NCBI GenBank assembly: GCA_030592625.1
Contig: JAUVIY010000156.1
Span: forward strand, 1 to 6,332
Length of the DNA stretch: 6,332 nt
Direction: 5' to 3'
From: Spirochaeta sp.
GTDB lineage: Bacteria > Spirochaetota > Spirochaetia > DSM-2461
This document shows positions 1-6,332 of the stretch, piece after piece (the stretch's first letter is position 1; each line of letters opens with the position of its first letter). A model generated the notes under the pieces. That model saw only the letters and a program-made list of their open reading frames with translations, was not told the DNA's origin and ran no database searches. Both the position numbers and the translations under genes were made by a program.

Positions 1-511
1 CGGCATCGTCATAACGCCCTTCAGCCAGGGCACGACGTCCCCTTGCGACAAGGGATTCGACTTCCTGTTTCTGTGCCTCTTCCCGCCTGCGTCGATCTTC
101 CTCAGCCCGCTCAATGGCTGCCCGATCTACCGGATTCTCCCGGTTAAAGGTATCACCGAGCCGATCCAGACTCTCGGAGAGCTGCTCGTTCTGCTCTTTC
201 AGGGCGTCAAGTTCGGCTTGCTTCGATGCCTCACCTTCCGCCTTCTTCGCTGCCAGAACATCATCCCGCAGTTTCCGGGCGTCCTCGTCGGCGGCATCTT
301 CAATCAAGAGCTGATTGAGGAGATCCAGTGCCATCTGATACTCACCCTGGTCGGCATAGTCCCGGGCCAGGATCAGCATGTTGTCGCGTTTCGATGAACC
401 CTGCTCCGTACCGGCATCCCCTCCACGTAGAATGAAAAACAACCCGAAACCAATAAGAAGCGCCAGAATGACGGCACTTCCGATGATGATCAGTTTTTTA
501 TTCCCGTACAT
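1..511 (-). CDS. Membrane-anchored TPR/coiled-coil protein, C-terminus cut by the window edge
   Basis: The reading frame is open from an ATG at 509-511 to the left edge, giving 170 visible residues. A short basic start (MYGNKK) is followed by a hydrophobic helix at about residues 7-28, so the protein is probably held in the inner membrane with the rest outside. Residues about 43-78 look like a TPR unit (LARDYADQGEYQMALDLLNQ), residues about 80-150 are highly charged and probably coiled coil, and a second TPR begins near 152 (LVARGRRALAEGRYDDA) at the edge. The start is supported by a GGAGGA Shine-Dalgarno at 519-524, 7 nt upstream. It lies 3 bp after the stop of the exported TPR gene, so the two are almost certainly co-transcribed. 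TPR proteins are protein-binding scaffolds; the partner and exact role cannot be read from the sequence. Confidence 0.88.
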   Translation of the reverse strand, partial: MYGNKKLIIIGSAVILALLIGFGLFFILRGGDAGTEQGSSKRDNMLILARDYADQGEYQMALDLLNQLLIEDAADEDARKLRDDVLAAKKAEGEASKQAELDALKEQNEQLSESLDRLGDTFNRENPVDRAAIERAEEDRRRREEAQKQEVESLVARGRRALAEGRYDDA

Positions 512-514
512 AAA

Positions 515-1246
515 TCAGTCCTCCAGGGCCGAATCTTCGAAATCTTCGTGAATGTTTTCCGTACCGGCGCTGATGCTCGTTGTATCCTGACCGCTGCCGC
601 TTAAAGATTGCAAGACTTCTTCCATCAGGGCGGCCCGTCGGGCTTCTTCGGCAAGTCTGCGTTCTTCTTCCAACCTGGCCTGGGCGGCGGCTAAAGCGGC
701 CGATTCTGCATCAGAAGCCAGACGGGCACCCAGCAGACCGATCAATTCCTCGATGGTTTCTCTCTGTGGAGACTCAGGCTCCATGACAAGGTACTGGGTA
801 TAATCATCAAGAGCCAGTAAGAAGGAAGCCTGATTGAGTTCCATGTTGGCTCTGTTAAGAAGCGCCGAAGATGCCAAGCGTCCACCAGTGTCCACCACCC
901 GGGTGTAGTCCGAAGAGGCACCCTCGTATTCATTTCGATAGACCCTGAGATTCCCGCGATTCAGCAGGAGTCGATCCCGCTCCCCACCGTTAAGATCGAT
1001 TCCCAGGCCATATATATCTTCGGCATTCTGAAACTTGCCGTTTTCATGAAAAGAGATTCCCAGATAAAGATAAAACACATCCTTGCCGGGATCCGCCTCT
1101 ACGGCCTTCTGGAAATACACCGACGCCTCATCGTTTTTCTGCCAACGGAAAGATTCCAGTCCTTTCTCAAACCATTCATCCGCCGTTTGCGCTCCGGCGG
1201 AAGTCGTTATACAAAAAATGGCAAGAACGCATATTAAGGTTCGCAT
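515..1246 (-). CDS. Exported TPR protein with charged C-terminal helix
   Basis: This frame encodes 243 residues. Residues 1-19 form a classic Sec signal peptide ending in the AxA-type site SAGA before Q20, so the mature protein is probably periplasmic or envelope-associated. Four TPR-like helix pairs fill about residues 21-160 (for example ADEWFEKGLESF and LYLGISFHENGKFQNAEDIY). An Ala/Glu/Arg-rich helix follows at about 175-215, then an acidic, Ser/Thr-rich tail ending in ALED. The frame stays open upstream to an ATG at 1385-1387. I chose the ATG at 1244-1246 because the signal peptide starts there and the longer form would overlap the divergent gene by 74 bp. No strong Shine-Dalgarno precedes this ATG, and I see no clear minus-strand promoter. 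It is the first gene of a minus-strand pair with the membrane TPR gene. It most likely provides a protein-interaction scaffold; no enzymatic domain is visible. Confidence 0.88.
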   Translation of the reverse strand: MRTLICVLAIFCITTSAGAQTADEWFEKGLESFRWQKNDEASVYFQKAVEADPGKDVFYLYLGISFHENGKFQNAEDIYGLGIDLNGGERDRLLLNRGNLRVYRNEYEGASSDYTRVVDTGGRLASSALLNRANMELNQASFLLALDDYTQYLVMEPESPQRETIEELIGLLGARLASDAESAALAAAQARLEEERRLAEEARRAALMEEVLQSLSGSGQDTTSISAGTENIHEDFEDSALED

Positions 1247-1253
1247 TACCGGT

Positions 1254-1282
1254 TTGACAGTATGGTTTATTACCACTACGCT
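1254..1282 (+). promoter_or_regulatory. Sigma-70-type promoter for the plus-strand operon
   Basis: A perfect -35 hexamer TTGACA lies at 1254-1259. After 17 bp comes TACGCT at 1277-1282, which keeps the most conserved T, A and final T of the -10 box. Transcription would start near 1289-1290, just ahead of the GGGG at 1297-1300 and the ATG at 1314. It sits in the 67-bp gap between divergent TPR genes, so a regulator bound here could affect both directions. Confidence 0.6.
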
Positions 1283-1313
1283 ACGATCATCCTTTTGGGG
1301 TTCAGGTTGAAGG

Positions 1314-2702
1314 ATGGATACTGGAATCATAATCTTACTCATTATTATAGCCGGTGGTCTCCTGGGTATCTTGGTTTTTTTCCTCATTAAGAGTCTCGCA
1401 GCTCCTCATAAAATTAGCACACTTCAGGAACAGGTAAAACAGGGCAAGGCGACTCTGGCCATCAGAGGAGCCATACAGATTCTTACGAAAGACCCCCGGA
1501 ACAACGAAGCCCACTACCTGCTGGGTCTGGCATACGCTCAGGACGGCAAGAACGAATTGGCCCTGATGGAGTTCAAGACCGTCAACCAAATCAGCGATTT
1601 TTCCGGAATCTGCAAAGAATCCGACTTCCGAAAAGATATCGCCGTCCTATTCCTTCAATTCGGCCAGGAGGAAGAAGCTCTAAAGGAGTATTTACTCCTT
1701 ATCGAGCTCGAACCCTACGAGCCCCGTCATTACTACAATGTCGGTCAATTATTCGAAACCCGCAATAAAGGCGGACAGGCTGCAAATTATTATAAGAAAG
1801 CTCTTGCGATTAATCCCCGTTTTTCCGACAGCTGGTTCGCCCTGGGGCAGCTGATGTACAAGGCAAAGCGGTACGCAGAAGCCAGGGATGCCTTGCAGAA
1901 AGCACTTAAGCTCAGACCCGACAACTATAAAGCCTACTTCTACCTGGGCAGAATACTCAAGGATTCCAGGGATTTCACCGGAGCCCTCGGGGCATTCGAG
2001 AATGCCCAGAAGGACCCTGATTTTAAAGTTAAGGCTCTTATTGAGCGGGGCTCATGTTTTCTTGCGACAAAAAACTACACGAAAGCGCAGAACGAACTGG
2101 AAAGGGCTATAAAAATCACGAGTGAAGATTCCGATTCCAACGAGCTTCTGCATGCCCGGTATTTTCTTTCCATATGTTATGAACGTACACGTAAACTCGA
2201 CAAAGCCATTGAACAGTGGGAAATGCTGTATGCACAAAAAAAGACATTCCGTGATGTTGCAGAGAAACTCAGTCAATATCAGGTACTCCGGGGTGATGAC
2301 CGGATCAAGGATTTTATCACCGATACCCCTGAAAAATTCGAAGAAACATGCCAGAAACTGACTGCTGTCATGAACATGACCGTCACCGACTTCATCAGCC
2401 TTGATGAGGGGTGTCAGATTACCGCTGTAGACCGTAATTCAGGACAATGGCGAAATACCCGGAAATTCCCCAAGTTTCTGCGTATCCTGAGAGTGCCTGA
2501 TATCATCGATCTTCCCAGCGTCAGGGAATTCCATGAGCAGATGAAAAAATCCGGCGTCAACCGGGGGTATTTTATAAGCAGCTCGAACTTCTCGCGATCG
2601 GCATATGAATTTACCGAATCCCGCCCGATAGACCTCATTCCGAGAGAAAAATTGCAGGAGATGCTTCGGCAATCGGAGAAACTGGACAAGGAGGGGATTT
2701 GA
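1314..2702 (+). CDS. Membrane-anchored TPR protein with Mrr-like endonuclease-fold C-terminal domain
   Basis: This frame encodes 462 residues. Residues 4-27 form one hydrophobic transmembrane helix. The rest is probably cytoplasmic, since the flanking residue is K26 and the C-terminal fold is of a nucleic-acid type. TPR-like repeats run from about 45 to 320; the clearest are at 135-168 (YNVGQLFETR), 170-202 (SWFALGQLMYKAKRYAEA) and 204-236. From about 345 to 455 the sequence resembles the Mrr_cat restriction endonuclease-like fold. It keeps the conserved late strand and helix GYFISSSNFSRSAYEF (418-433) and the closing PIDLIPREKLQEML (438-451). Where active Mrr has a Q-x-K motif, this protein reads roughly RILR (390-393), so catalysis is doubtful. 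The ATG is fixed by an in-frame TGA at 1308-1310, although the Shine-Dalgarno is weak. It is co-transcribed with the overlapping phosphoesterase gene. The TPR and membrane anchor are secure; the Mrr-like call is from motif memory. Confidence 0.9.
   Translation: MDTGIIILLIIIAGGLLGILVFFLIKSLAAPHKISTLQEQVKQGKATLAIRGAIQILTKDPRNNEAHYLLGLAYAQDGKNELALMEFKTVNQISDFSGICKESDFRKDIAVLFLQFGQEEEALKEYLLLIELEPYEPRHYYNVGQLFETRNKGGQAANYYKKALAINPRFSDSWFALGQLMYKAKRYAEARDALQKALKLRPDNYKAYFYLGRILKDSRDFTGALGAFENAQKDPDFKVKALIERGSCFLATKNYTKAQNELERAIKITSEDSDSNELLHARYFLSICYERTRKLDKAIEQWEMLYAQKKTFRDVAEKLSQYQVLRGDDRIKDFITDTPEKFEETCQKLTAVMNMTVTDFISLDEGCQITAVDRNSGQWRNTRKFPKFLRILRVPDIIDLPSVREFHEQMKKSGVNRGYFISSSNFSRSAYEFTESRPIDLIPREKLQEMLRQSEKLDKEGI
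2688..2696 (+). promoter_or_regulatory. Strong Shine-Dalgarno supporting a TTG start
   Basis: AAGGAGGGG lies inside the last codons of the upstream TPR gene and just before the TTG at 2699-2701. It is a near-perfect anti-16S match. No in-frame ATG exists near the start of the phosphoesterase fold, so this site decides the TTG start. Confidence 0.8.
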
Positions 2703-4285
2703 TCATCCTGTCCGTTGCAGATCATGTCGACCCGCTGGTTTACTCCCATAGTATCAAGGACCGTTTTGGAGGCATCGACTGCATACTCGGTGCCGGGGAT
2801 TTGGACATTTCCTACTACGAATACATCGTCTCCTGTCTGAATAAACCGCTTTACTTTGTATTCGGGAATCATAATCTCAAGAATCTGTCATTCTTCCGTC
2901 CCTCTCCCGATTCCTACCCTGCAGCGGATTGGAAGGACCGGAGTTCACGGGGATTTGGTTCAATCTGCGTCGACGGCAAAGTGGTTCGGGACAAGAAGTA
3001 CAATCTCATCATTGCCGGACTCGGCGGTTGCCGACGATATAACAAAGGCGAGCATCAATTCACCGAGTTCCAGATGTTCATGCGTATCATCCCCCTGATT
3101 CCCCGAATGTTTTTCAACAGGATTTTCCAGAGACGATGGCTGGACATCCTGCTTACCCATGCCACTCCCGCAGGGATTCACGACCGCGACGACCCCTGTC
3201 ACCGCGGTTTCAAGTCATTCATTTGGTTCATGAGAAGATTCAAGCCGAAATACCTTATACACGGTCATGTTCATTTATATGATATCAATGCGCAGCGGGC
3301 ATCCCGATTTGATGACACAACCGTGCTCAATGCCTATAATCATATCGTTTTTGATTTGGAGAAAGGAATGAATGATAACCCATTCGTCGAGACACAGGCC
3401 GAAAGTGATTTTTCAAAAGCCAGGCATAAAGCCTGGATTCAATCTCTCAAGTCGGTCGTCAACCCGGAAGCCGGGCAGCTGTTGTCCTTCCATGACATTA
3501 AAAGCCTGCTGAAGCCGGGGGCGGAAAAATACCTTGGGATGCAGGTGATTGCCATAAAGAATATTGCCGGAAGTGAAGACCGCTATCAGGATTTCAGCCG
3601 GCATTTTTTCCCCAAGAAAGAGCATCTCCGCAACCGCTGGATGAGTATAGACAAAGCCCATCTCACGGATGTCATCCTGCCTCCCATTAAACTGTTTAAA
3701 CTTGGAGATATGTACTTTGTGAGGGATGGGAATCACCGGGTCTCCGTCGCACGCTCCCAGGGAGTTATGTCTATCGACGCCGAAGTGATTGAACTCACCG
3801 CTGAGATAACGGTGAAAAAAACAGCGACCCGGGATGAAATACAAAAAGCGGTAATCGCCTATGAGCGGCGTTCCGTACTCGATCAAACCGATCTGGAACG
3901 AATCATTCCTGTCGAAATGATCGAATTCACCTCACCAGGAAGGTGGTACGAGGTTCTCAACCACATCGAGGGCCATAAATATTTCATCAATATGAACAGT
4001 CAGAAAGAGATGCCCTTCGAAGATGCGGCACGATCCTGGTACAACAACTTGTACACTCCCATTACGGACATTATCAGAGAAGAGAATCTCATTTCACGAT
4101 TCCCCGACCGAACGGAAGCCGATCTTTATATCTGGATCATCAAGCACTGGCACAGCCTGAAGGAGAAGTACGGACCTGAATATCCTCTGGATCAGGCAGC
4201 ATCAGAATATGCGGCCGCCCACGGGAAGGGTTTTTCCTCCCGAATAGGCAAACGGATTAAACAATTATTCGGCTTCCGGGACTGA
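2699..4285 (+). CDS. Metallophosphoesterase fused to a ParB/sulfiredoxin-like domain
   Basis: This frame encodes 528 residues and starts at TTG, overlapping the upstream stop as TTGA. Residues 1-225 form a calcineurin-like metallophosphoesterase. The visible motifs are first strand ILSVADHVD (3-11), GAGDLD (31-36), FGNHN (55-59), THATPAG (153-159) and the metal-binding HGHVH (188-192). The usual D-x-H of the first motif is replaced by D8-H9-V10-D11, and the acid after GNH is N59. After a linker, residues about 280-370 carry a ParB/Srx-like module with YRDFSRHF, LPPIKLF (327-333) and the signature VRDGNHRVSVARSQG (341-355). The last 130 residues are alpha-rich (for example TEADLYIWIIKHWHSLKEKYG, 472-492) and resemble a tail I associate with such ParB-like proteins in other phyla. 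No signal peptide is visible, so it is probably cytoplasmic. The substrate is unknown; a nucleotide, nucleic acid or phosphoprotein are all possible. Coupling to the TPR/Mrr-like gene suggests a joint complex. Confidence 0.92.
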   Translation: MIILSVADHVDPLVYSHSIKDRFGGIDCILGAGDLDISYYEYIVSCLNKPLYFVFGNHNLKNLSFFRPSPDSYPAADWKDRSSRGFGSICVDGKVVRDKKYNLIIAGLGGCRRYNKGEHQFTEFQMFMRIIPLIPRMFFNRIFQRRWLDILLTHATPAGIHDRDDPCHRGFKSFIWFMRRFKPKYLIHGHVHLYDINAQRASRFDDTTVLNAYNHIVFDLEKGMNDNPFVETQAESDFSKARHKAWIQSLKSVVNPEAGQLLSFHDIKSLLKPGAEKYLGMQVIAIKNIAGSEDRYQDFSRHFFPKKEHLRNRWMSIDKAHLTDVILPPIKLFKLGDMYFVRDGNHRVSVARSQGVMSIDAEVIELTAEITVKKTATRDEIQKAVIAYERRSVLDQTDLERIIPVEMIEFTSPGRWYEVLNHIEGHKYFINMNSQKEMPFEDAARSWYNNLYTPITDIIREENLISRFPDRTEADLYIWIIKHWHSLKEKYGPEYPLDQAASEYAAAHGKGFSSRIGKRIKQLFGFRD

Positions 4286-4912
4286 AACCGGATATGGCCC
4301 GAGACGGAATCCCCCGGATATGTCGTTCAATGGAATCCAGAGTTCCCACCAGATGGCTTCTGTATCACTGAGTTCGAAGCCGCTGCTGACCTGTTGAACC
4401 CCGACCCGTTTGAACTGATCGTTACGCAGTATCAATGAACCGCTATCATAGGGACCGTCGAGAAGCAGAGTGTCATTTAGAAGCTCGGCCTCCGGCCATA
4501 CCAGATTTTCGATTGACGGGCGATCCGGATCGGGTCGAAATGTTGTCTCGTCACTCCTGCCGGCAAGATCCTCCAGCCGAAGCGTATAGAGTGTATCAGG
4601 CAGCCGGAATCTATAAAGTGGAATCATGGCGGGCAAACCCAGCCATTCTACTCCGTCCTGGGATCCGGAAATCCATTCTTCGGCCGGAAATCGCCATATC
4701 AGACCGGTGGATCCGGCGGAAACGGTAATGAGCGCCGGGTCTTCGGCTCCGTCGGGATCAGAAACCCTGATGAACATGGACAATTCCTCGTAACGGTTCT
4801 GCCCGTCATCCCGATACAGAACCCTCCATTGAATATCTTCAATAACAGGGGCCGTGCCGCTGCAGGAGTACATGAAAAGAACGGCAATTGTAAAAGCCGT
4901 AATCCGGGTCAT
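4265..4912 (-). CDS. Putative lipoprotein of unknown function
   Basis: This frame encodes 215 residues. It begins with a short basic and hydrophobic segment ending FMYSC, in which C17 is a plausible lipidation site of the loose spirochete type. The protein would then be anchored in the envelope. The mature part is rich in beta-type sequence with Trp, Asp and Pro (SDPDGAEDPALITVSAG, about 51-67), suggesting an immunoglobulin- or fibronectin-like sandwich. No catalytic motif is seen. Its ATG overlaps the TGA of the SelB-like gene as ATGA, so translation is probably coupled; a GAGAGGA sequence lies about 12 nt upstream. At the 3' end it overlaps the convergent phosphoesterase gene by 21 bp. I do not recognise the family. 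Confidence 0.85.
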   Translation of the reverse strand: MTRITAFTIAVLFMYSCSGTAPVIEDIQWRVLYRDDGQNRYEELSMFIRVSDPDGAEDPALITVSAGSTGLIWRFPAEEWISGSQDGVEWLGLPAMIPLYRFRLPDTLYTLRLEDLAGRSDETTFRPDPDRPSIENLVWPEAELLNDTLLLDGPYDSGSLILRNDQFKRVGVQQVSSGFELSDTEAIWWELWIPLNDISGGFRLGPYPVSVPEAE

Positions 4913-6123
4913 GATACGATTCGGTCCTCTCCGTCCGCCGCCGGAACGAGACGAGCATCGGATTCCAGAATGGCCAGGATTTCCAGTGTCCGCATCCGGC
5001 TTCCGCCAAGCTCTTTACGGGCATAAGCCATGCTGATCCTATCGCCCTTTTTCTTTCCGATCATTAATCTGGACGTAAGCGTTTTACATGCGTCTTCAGA
5101 GAGCCAGATATCGGCGCCTCCCTGAATCAAGCCCGATCTGAGCAGTACTCCCAACGCCGACCTGTCCGATTCTCCGGAGATGGACCGTACTCTTACACCC
5201 TCTTCTCCGGCATCCTGAACCTTCTTAAGCCATCCTCGGTGAAATGGCGATAAAGGCGGATATCCGGGAGGAAAATACCAATCTTTTCTAACTTCCAGCT
5301 CCCCCCTTTCGGACATCGCCAGTACCATGGAGGAGATAAGACTGTCAGGATAGTCACCAACCCGGAGCAAACGCTCATCAGCACCACCGGGGCGGGATGT
5401 AATCTTCAGGATTTTCCGCTCAAGGATTTTCCGCCGGTCGTCAAGAATCAGCCAGGAACCGACTCGGGCAGCTTCTCCCCAATCTTTTTTATACAGTAAC
5501 GACGGGATATCGACATAACCCCGCACATGCAGGATTCGGCCATAGATTTCAGCAGGATCGGGATGAGGATCGGGACGGCGCTTTGCCATGCCGTTCAACC
5601 GTCGGCGCTCGTCAAAACTGGGTTTACCGGGCCAAAGCACTGTAAATTTTCGGGGACGTCCATCACCGCTGAGTATGGTGAGAACGGCACCGGGAAACAT
5701 GGGAAAGGGTTTAGGAAATCTGACTGATACAAAAGATCCTTCGATATGGAAATTTCCGCGTCCTATAAATCGCTCACGATTGAAATCCGGGCAGATTCCG
5801 CCTCGGACCGCCTCTGTTTCCGAAGGTACCGGTTGACCATCAGGCAGCAGGAGAGCCTCTCTGTTTTCCGTCACCGGCCATTGTGCAGAAACGATCACGG
5901 CTCCGGTAAATAGAGAAGAACGCGCGATACCCTTGATTCTCAACCGATAAGTCTCTCCGGTTTTAATGAGGGATTTGATTTTCACAACCCGCCCGCCGGG
6001 GAAAAGCCGGGTATCGGTTTGCTCTCTGACTCCACCAGCCATACTTTCACATGTGATTTCGATCAGCTTTCCTTCACCGCGGGATTCTACATTCAGTATT
6101 CTGTAACCGGGGATAACAAGCAT
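4909..6123 (-). CDS. SelB-like protein lacking the GTPase domain
   Basis: This frame encodes 404 residues. SelB normally delivers Sec-tRNA to the ribosome: a GTPase domain and two beta-barrel domains are followed by C-terminal winged helices that bind the SECIS hairpin. Here residues 5-85 resemble barrel domain II (LFPGGRVVKIKSL, 40-52), and residues 88-180 resemble barrel domain III (FTVLWPGKPSFDERRRL, 160-176). Winged-helix segments follow at about 190-290, 293-355 (SALGVLLRSGLIQGGADIWLS, 322-342) and 357-404 (ISMAYARKELGGSRMRTLEIL, 363-383). The last matches the SelB terminal helix with its SR pair. No P-loop, DxxG or NKxD motif is present. The start is well supported: AGGAG at 6129-6133, a promoter upstream and an in-frame TAA at 6154-6156. 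It therefore does not look like a recent 5' truncation. It is the first gene of a coupled pair with the lipoprotein. The family call rests on motif recall; a remote winged-helix protein is the alternative. Confidence 0.85.
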   Translation of the reverse strand: MLVIPGYRILNVESRGEGKLIEITCESMAGGVREQTDTRLFPGGRVVKIKSLIKTGETYRLRIKGIARSSLFTGAVIVSAQWPVTENREALLLPDGQPVPSETEAVRGGICPDFNRERFIGRGNFHIEGSFVSVRFPKPFPMFPGAVLTILSGDGRPRKFTVLWPGKPSFDERRRLNGMAKRRPDPHPDPAEIYGRILHVRGYVDIPSLLYKKDWGEAARVGSWLILDDRRKILERKILKITSRPGGADERLLRVGDYPDSLISSMVLAMSERGELEVRKDWYFPPGYPPLSPFHRGWLKKVQDAGEEGVRVRSISGESDRSALGVLLRSGLIQGGADIWLSEDACKTLTSRLMIGKKKGDRISMAYARKELGGSRMRTLEILAILESDARLVPAADGEDRIVS

Positions 6124-6155
6124 TGATTCTCCTGGTCCGTGGTATTGCTTTACTT

Positions 6156-6184
6156 ATAATAACGAGTTACCTCCCCGATGTCGC
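6156..6184 (-). promoter_or_regulatory. Candidate promoter for the SelB-like gene and lipoprotein
   Basis: Read on the minus strand, GCGACA (6184-6179) is followed after 17 bp by TATTAT (6161-6156), which matches five of six -10 positions and four of six -35 positions. The transcript would start near 6149 and carry a leader of about 25 nt with the AGGAG site. It lies between the gene and the putative insertion sequence end at 6214, so the element did not remove it. Confidence 0.5.
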
Positions 6185-6260
6185 CGGAGCGGCACATCAG
6201 AGGTCTTATTGAGTGTCCCCCACCTTGTCACAATTGAAGCCATAGCCCCATTCACGCAGT

Positions 6261-6302
6261 CATAACTCCTGTACGAGCATCCAATTTGTTACAGGAGTTA
6301 TG
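6261..6302. repeat. Perfect 13-bp inverted repeat (hairpin) over a ribosome binding site
   Basis: CATAACTCCTGTA at 6261-6273 is the exact reverse complement of TACAGGAGTTATG at 6290-6302, with a 16-nt loop. The right arm contains the AGGAG site (6293-6297) and an ATG (6300-6302) of the plus-strand frame that follows. In RNA made from upstream, this stem would hide the ribosome binding site. Confidence 0.85.
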
Positions 6303-6305
6303 TCT

Positions 6306-6332
6306 ATGTTCACCCCGACCCACTGCCCTAAC
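6306..6332 (+). CDS. Start of a probable transposase frame, cut by the window edge
   Basis: Only nine codons are visible (MFTPTHCPN). AGGAG at 6293-6297 is 8 nt ahead of the ATG at 6306, a better spacing than the in-frame ATG at 6300. HCPN is typical of the first half of a zinc-ribbon found at the N-terminus of several transposase families, and the hairpin over its ribosome binding site also fits an insertion sequence. With so few residues the product is a guess. Confidence 0.4.

Larger units (their letters stand above)
6214..6332 (+). mobile_element. Possible left end of an insertion sequence
   Basis: From about 6214 (TGTCCCCCACCTTGTCAC) the sequence has the look of an insertion sequence end: a TGT-type terminus, about 90 bp of non-coding leader, a strong inverted repeat and then a reading frame whose first residues fit a zinc-ribbon transposase. 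The other end, target duplication and family are outside the window, so the boundary is a guess. Confidence 0.35.

Noticed and set aside
1247..1387. Longer N-terminus of the exported TPR protein, starting at 1387
   Set aside because: It would place 47 unremarkable residues ahead of a clear signal peptide and overlap the divergent gene.
2414..2872. Minus-strand frame of 152 codons
   Set aside because: It lies antisense across the TPR/Mrr-like and phosphoesterase genes, whose motifs prove the plus frame.
3413..3886. Minus-strand frame of 157 codons
   Set aside because: It is antisense to the ParB-like domain and has no recognisable motif or ribosome binding site.
4275..4292. TCCGG/CCGGA hairpin at the convergent gene ends
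   Set aside because: The 5-bp stem has an 8-nt loop and no T-run follows on either strand, so it is too weak to call a terminator.
6124..6213. Missing SelB GTPase domain or a selC tRNA upstream
   Set aside because: An in-frame stop at 6154-6156 and a promoter occupy this stretch, and no cloverleaf or GTPase motif is visible.
1..6332. CRISPR array, rRNA or tRNA gene
   Set aside because: No regularly spaced direct repeats and no recognisable RNA gene sequence are seen on either strand.

Overview
The window is about 6.3 kb of mid-GC bacterial DNA, gene-dense, with compact operons and almost no non-coding space. The mix of TPR proteins anchored by an N-terminal membrane helix, a loosely defined lipobox and coupled gene pairs suggests a spirochete of the Spirochaetaceae type. 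This is an inference from protein style, not from a marker gene.

Layout: (1) Positions 1-1246, minus strand, hold two tightly spaced genes. The first encodes an exported TPR protein; the second, cut by the left edge, encodes a membrane-anchored TPR/coiled-coil protein. (2) A 67-bp divergent gap at 1247-1313 carries a good plus-strand promoter. (3) Positions 1314-4285, plus strand, hold a two-gene operon: a membrane-anchored TPR protein with an Mrr-like endonuclease-fold C-terminus that seems to lack its catalytic residues, then a metallophosphoesterase fused to a ParB/sulfiredoxin-like domain. The second gene starts at a TTG that overlaps the stop of the first. (4) Positions 4265-6123, minus strand, hold a second coupled pair: a SelB-like protein without the GTPase domain, followed by a putative lipoprotein. 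It converges on the plus operon with a 21-bp overlap. (5) Positions 6124-6332 hold a promoter for the SelB-like gene, then what looks like the left end of an insertion sequence. That end includes a perfect 13-bp inverted repeat over the ribosome binding site of a short reading frame that runs off the right edge.

How the genes may work together: the two TPR blocks face each other across one short control region and all three TPR proteins are membrane-bound or exported, so a shared envelope-scaffold role is plausible. The plus operon joins two nucleic-acid-associated folds (Mrr-like and ParB-like) to a phosphoesterase, which hints at a membrane-tethered complex of unknown job. The SelB-like gene looks like an elongation factor remnant or a repurposed RNA-binding protein. 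None of these pathway assignments is proven by the sequence alone.
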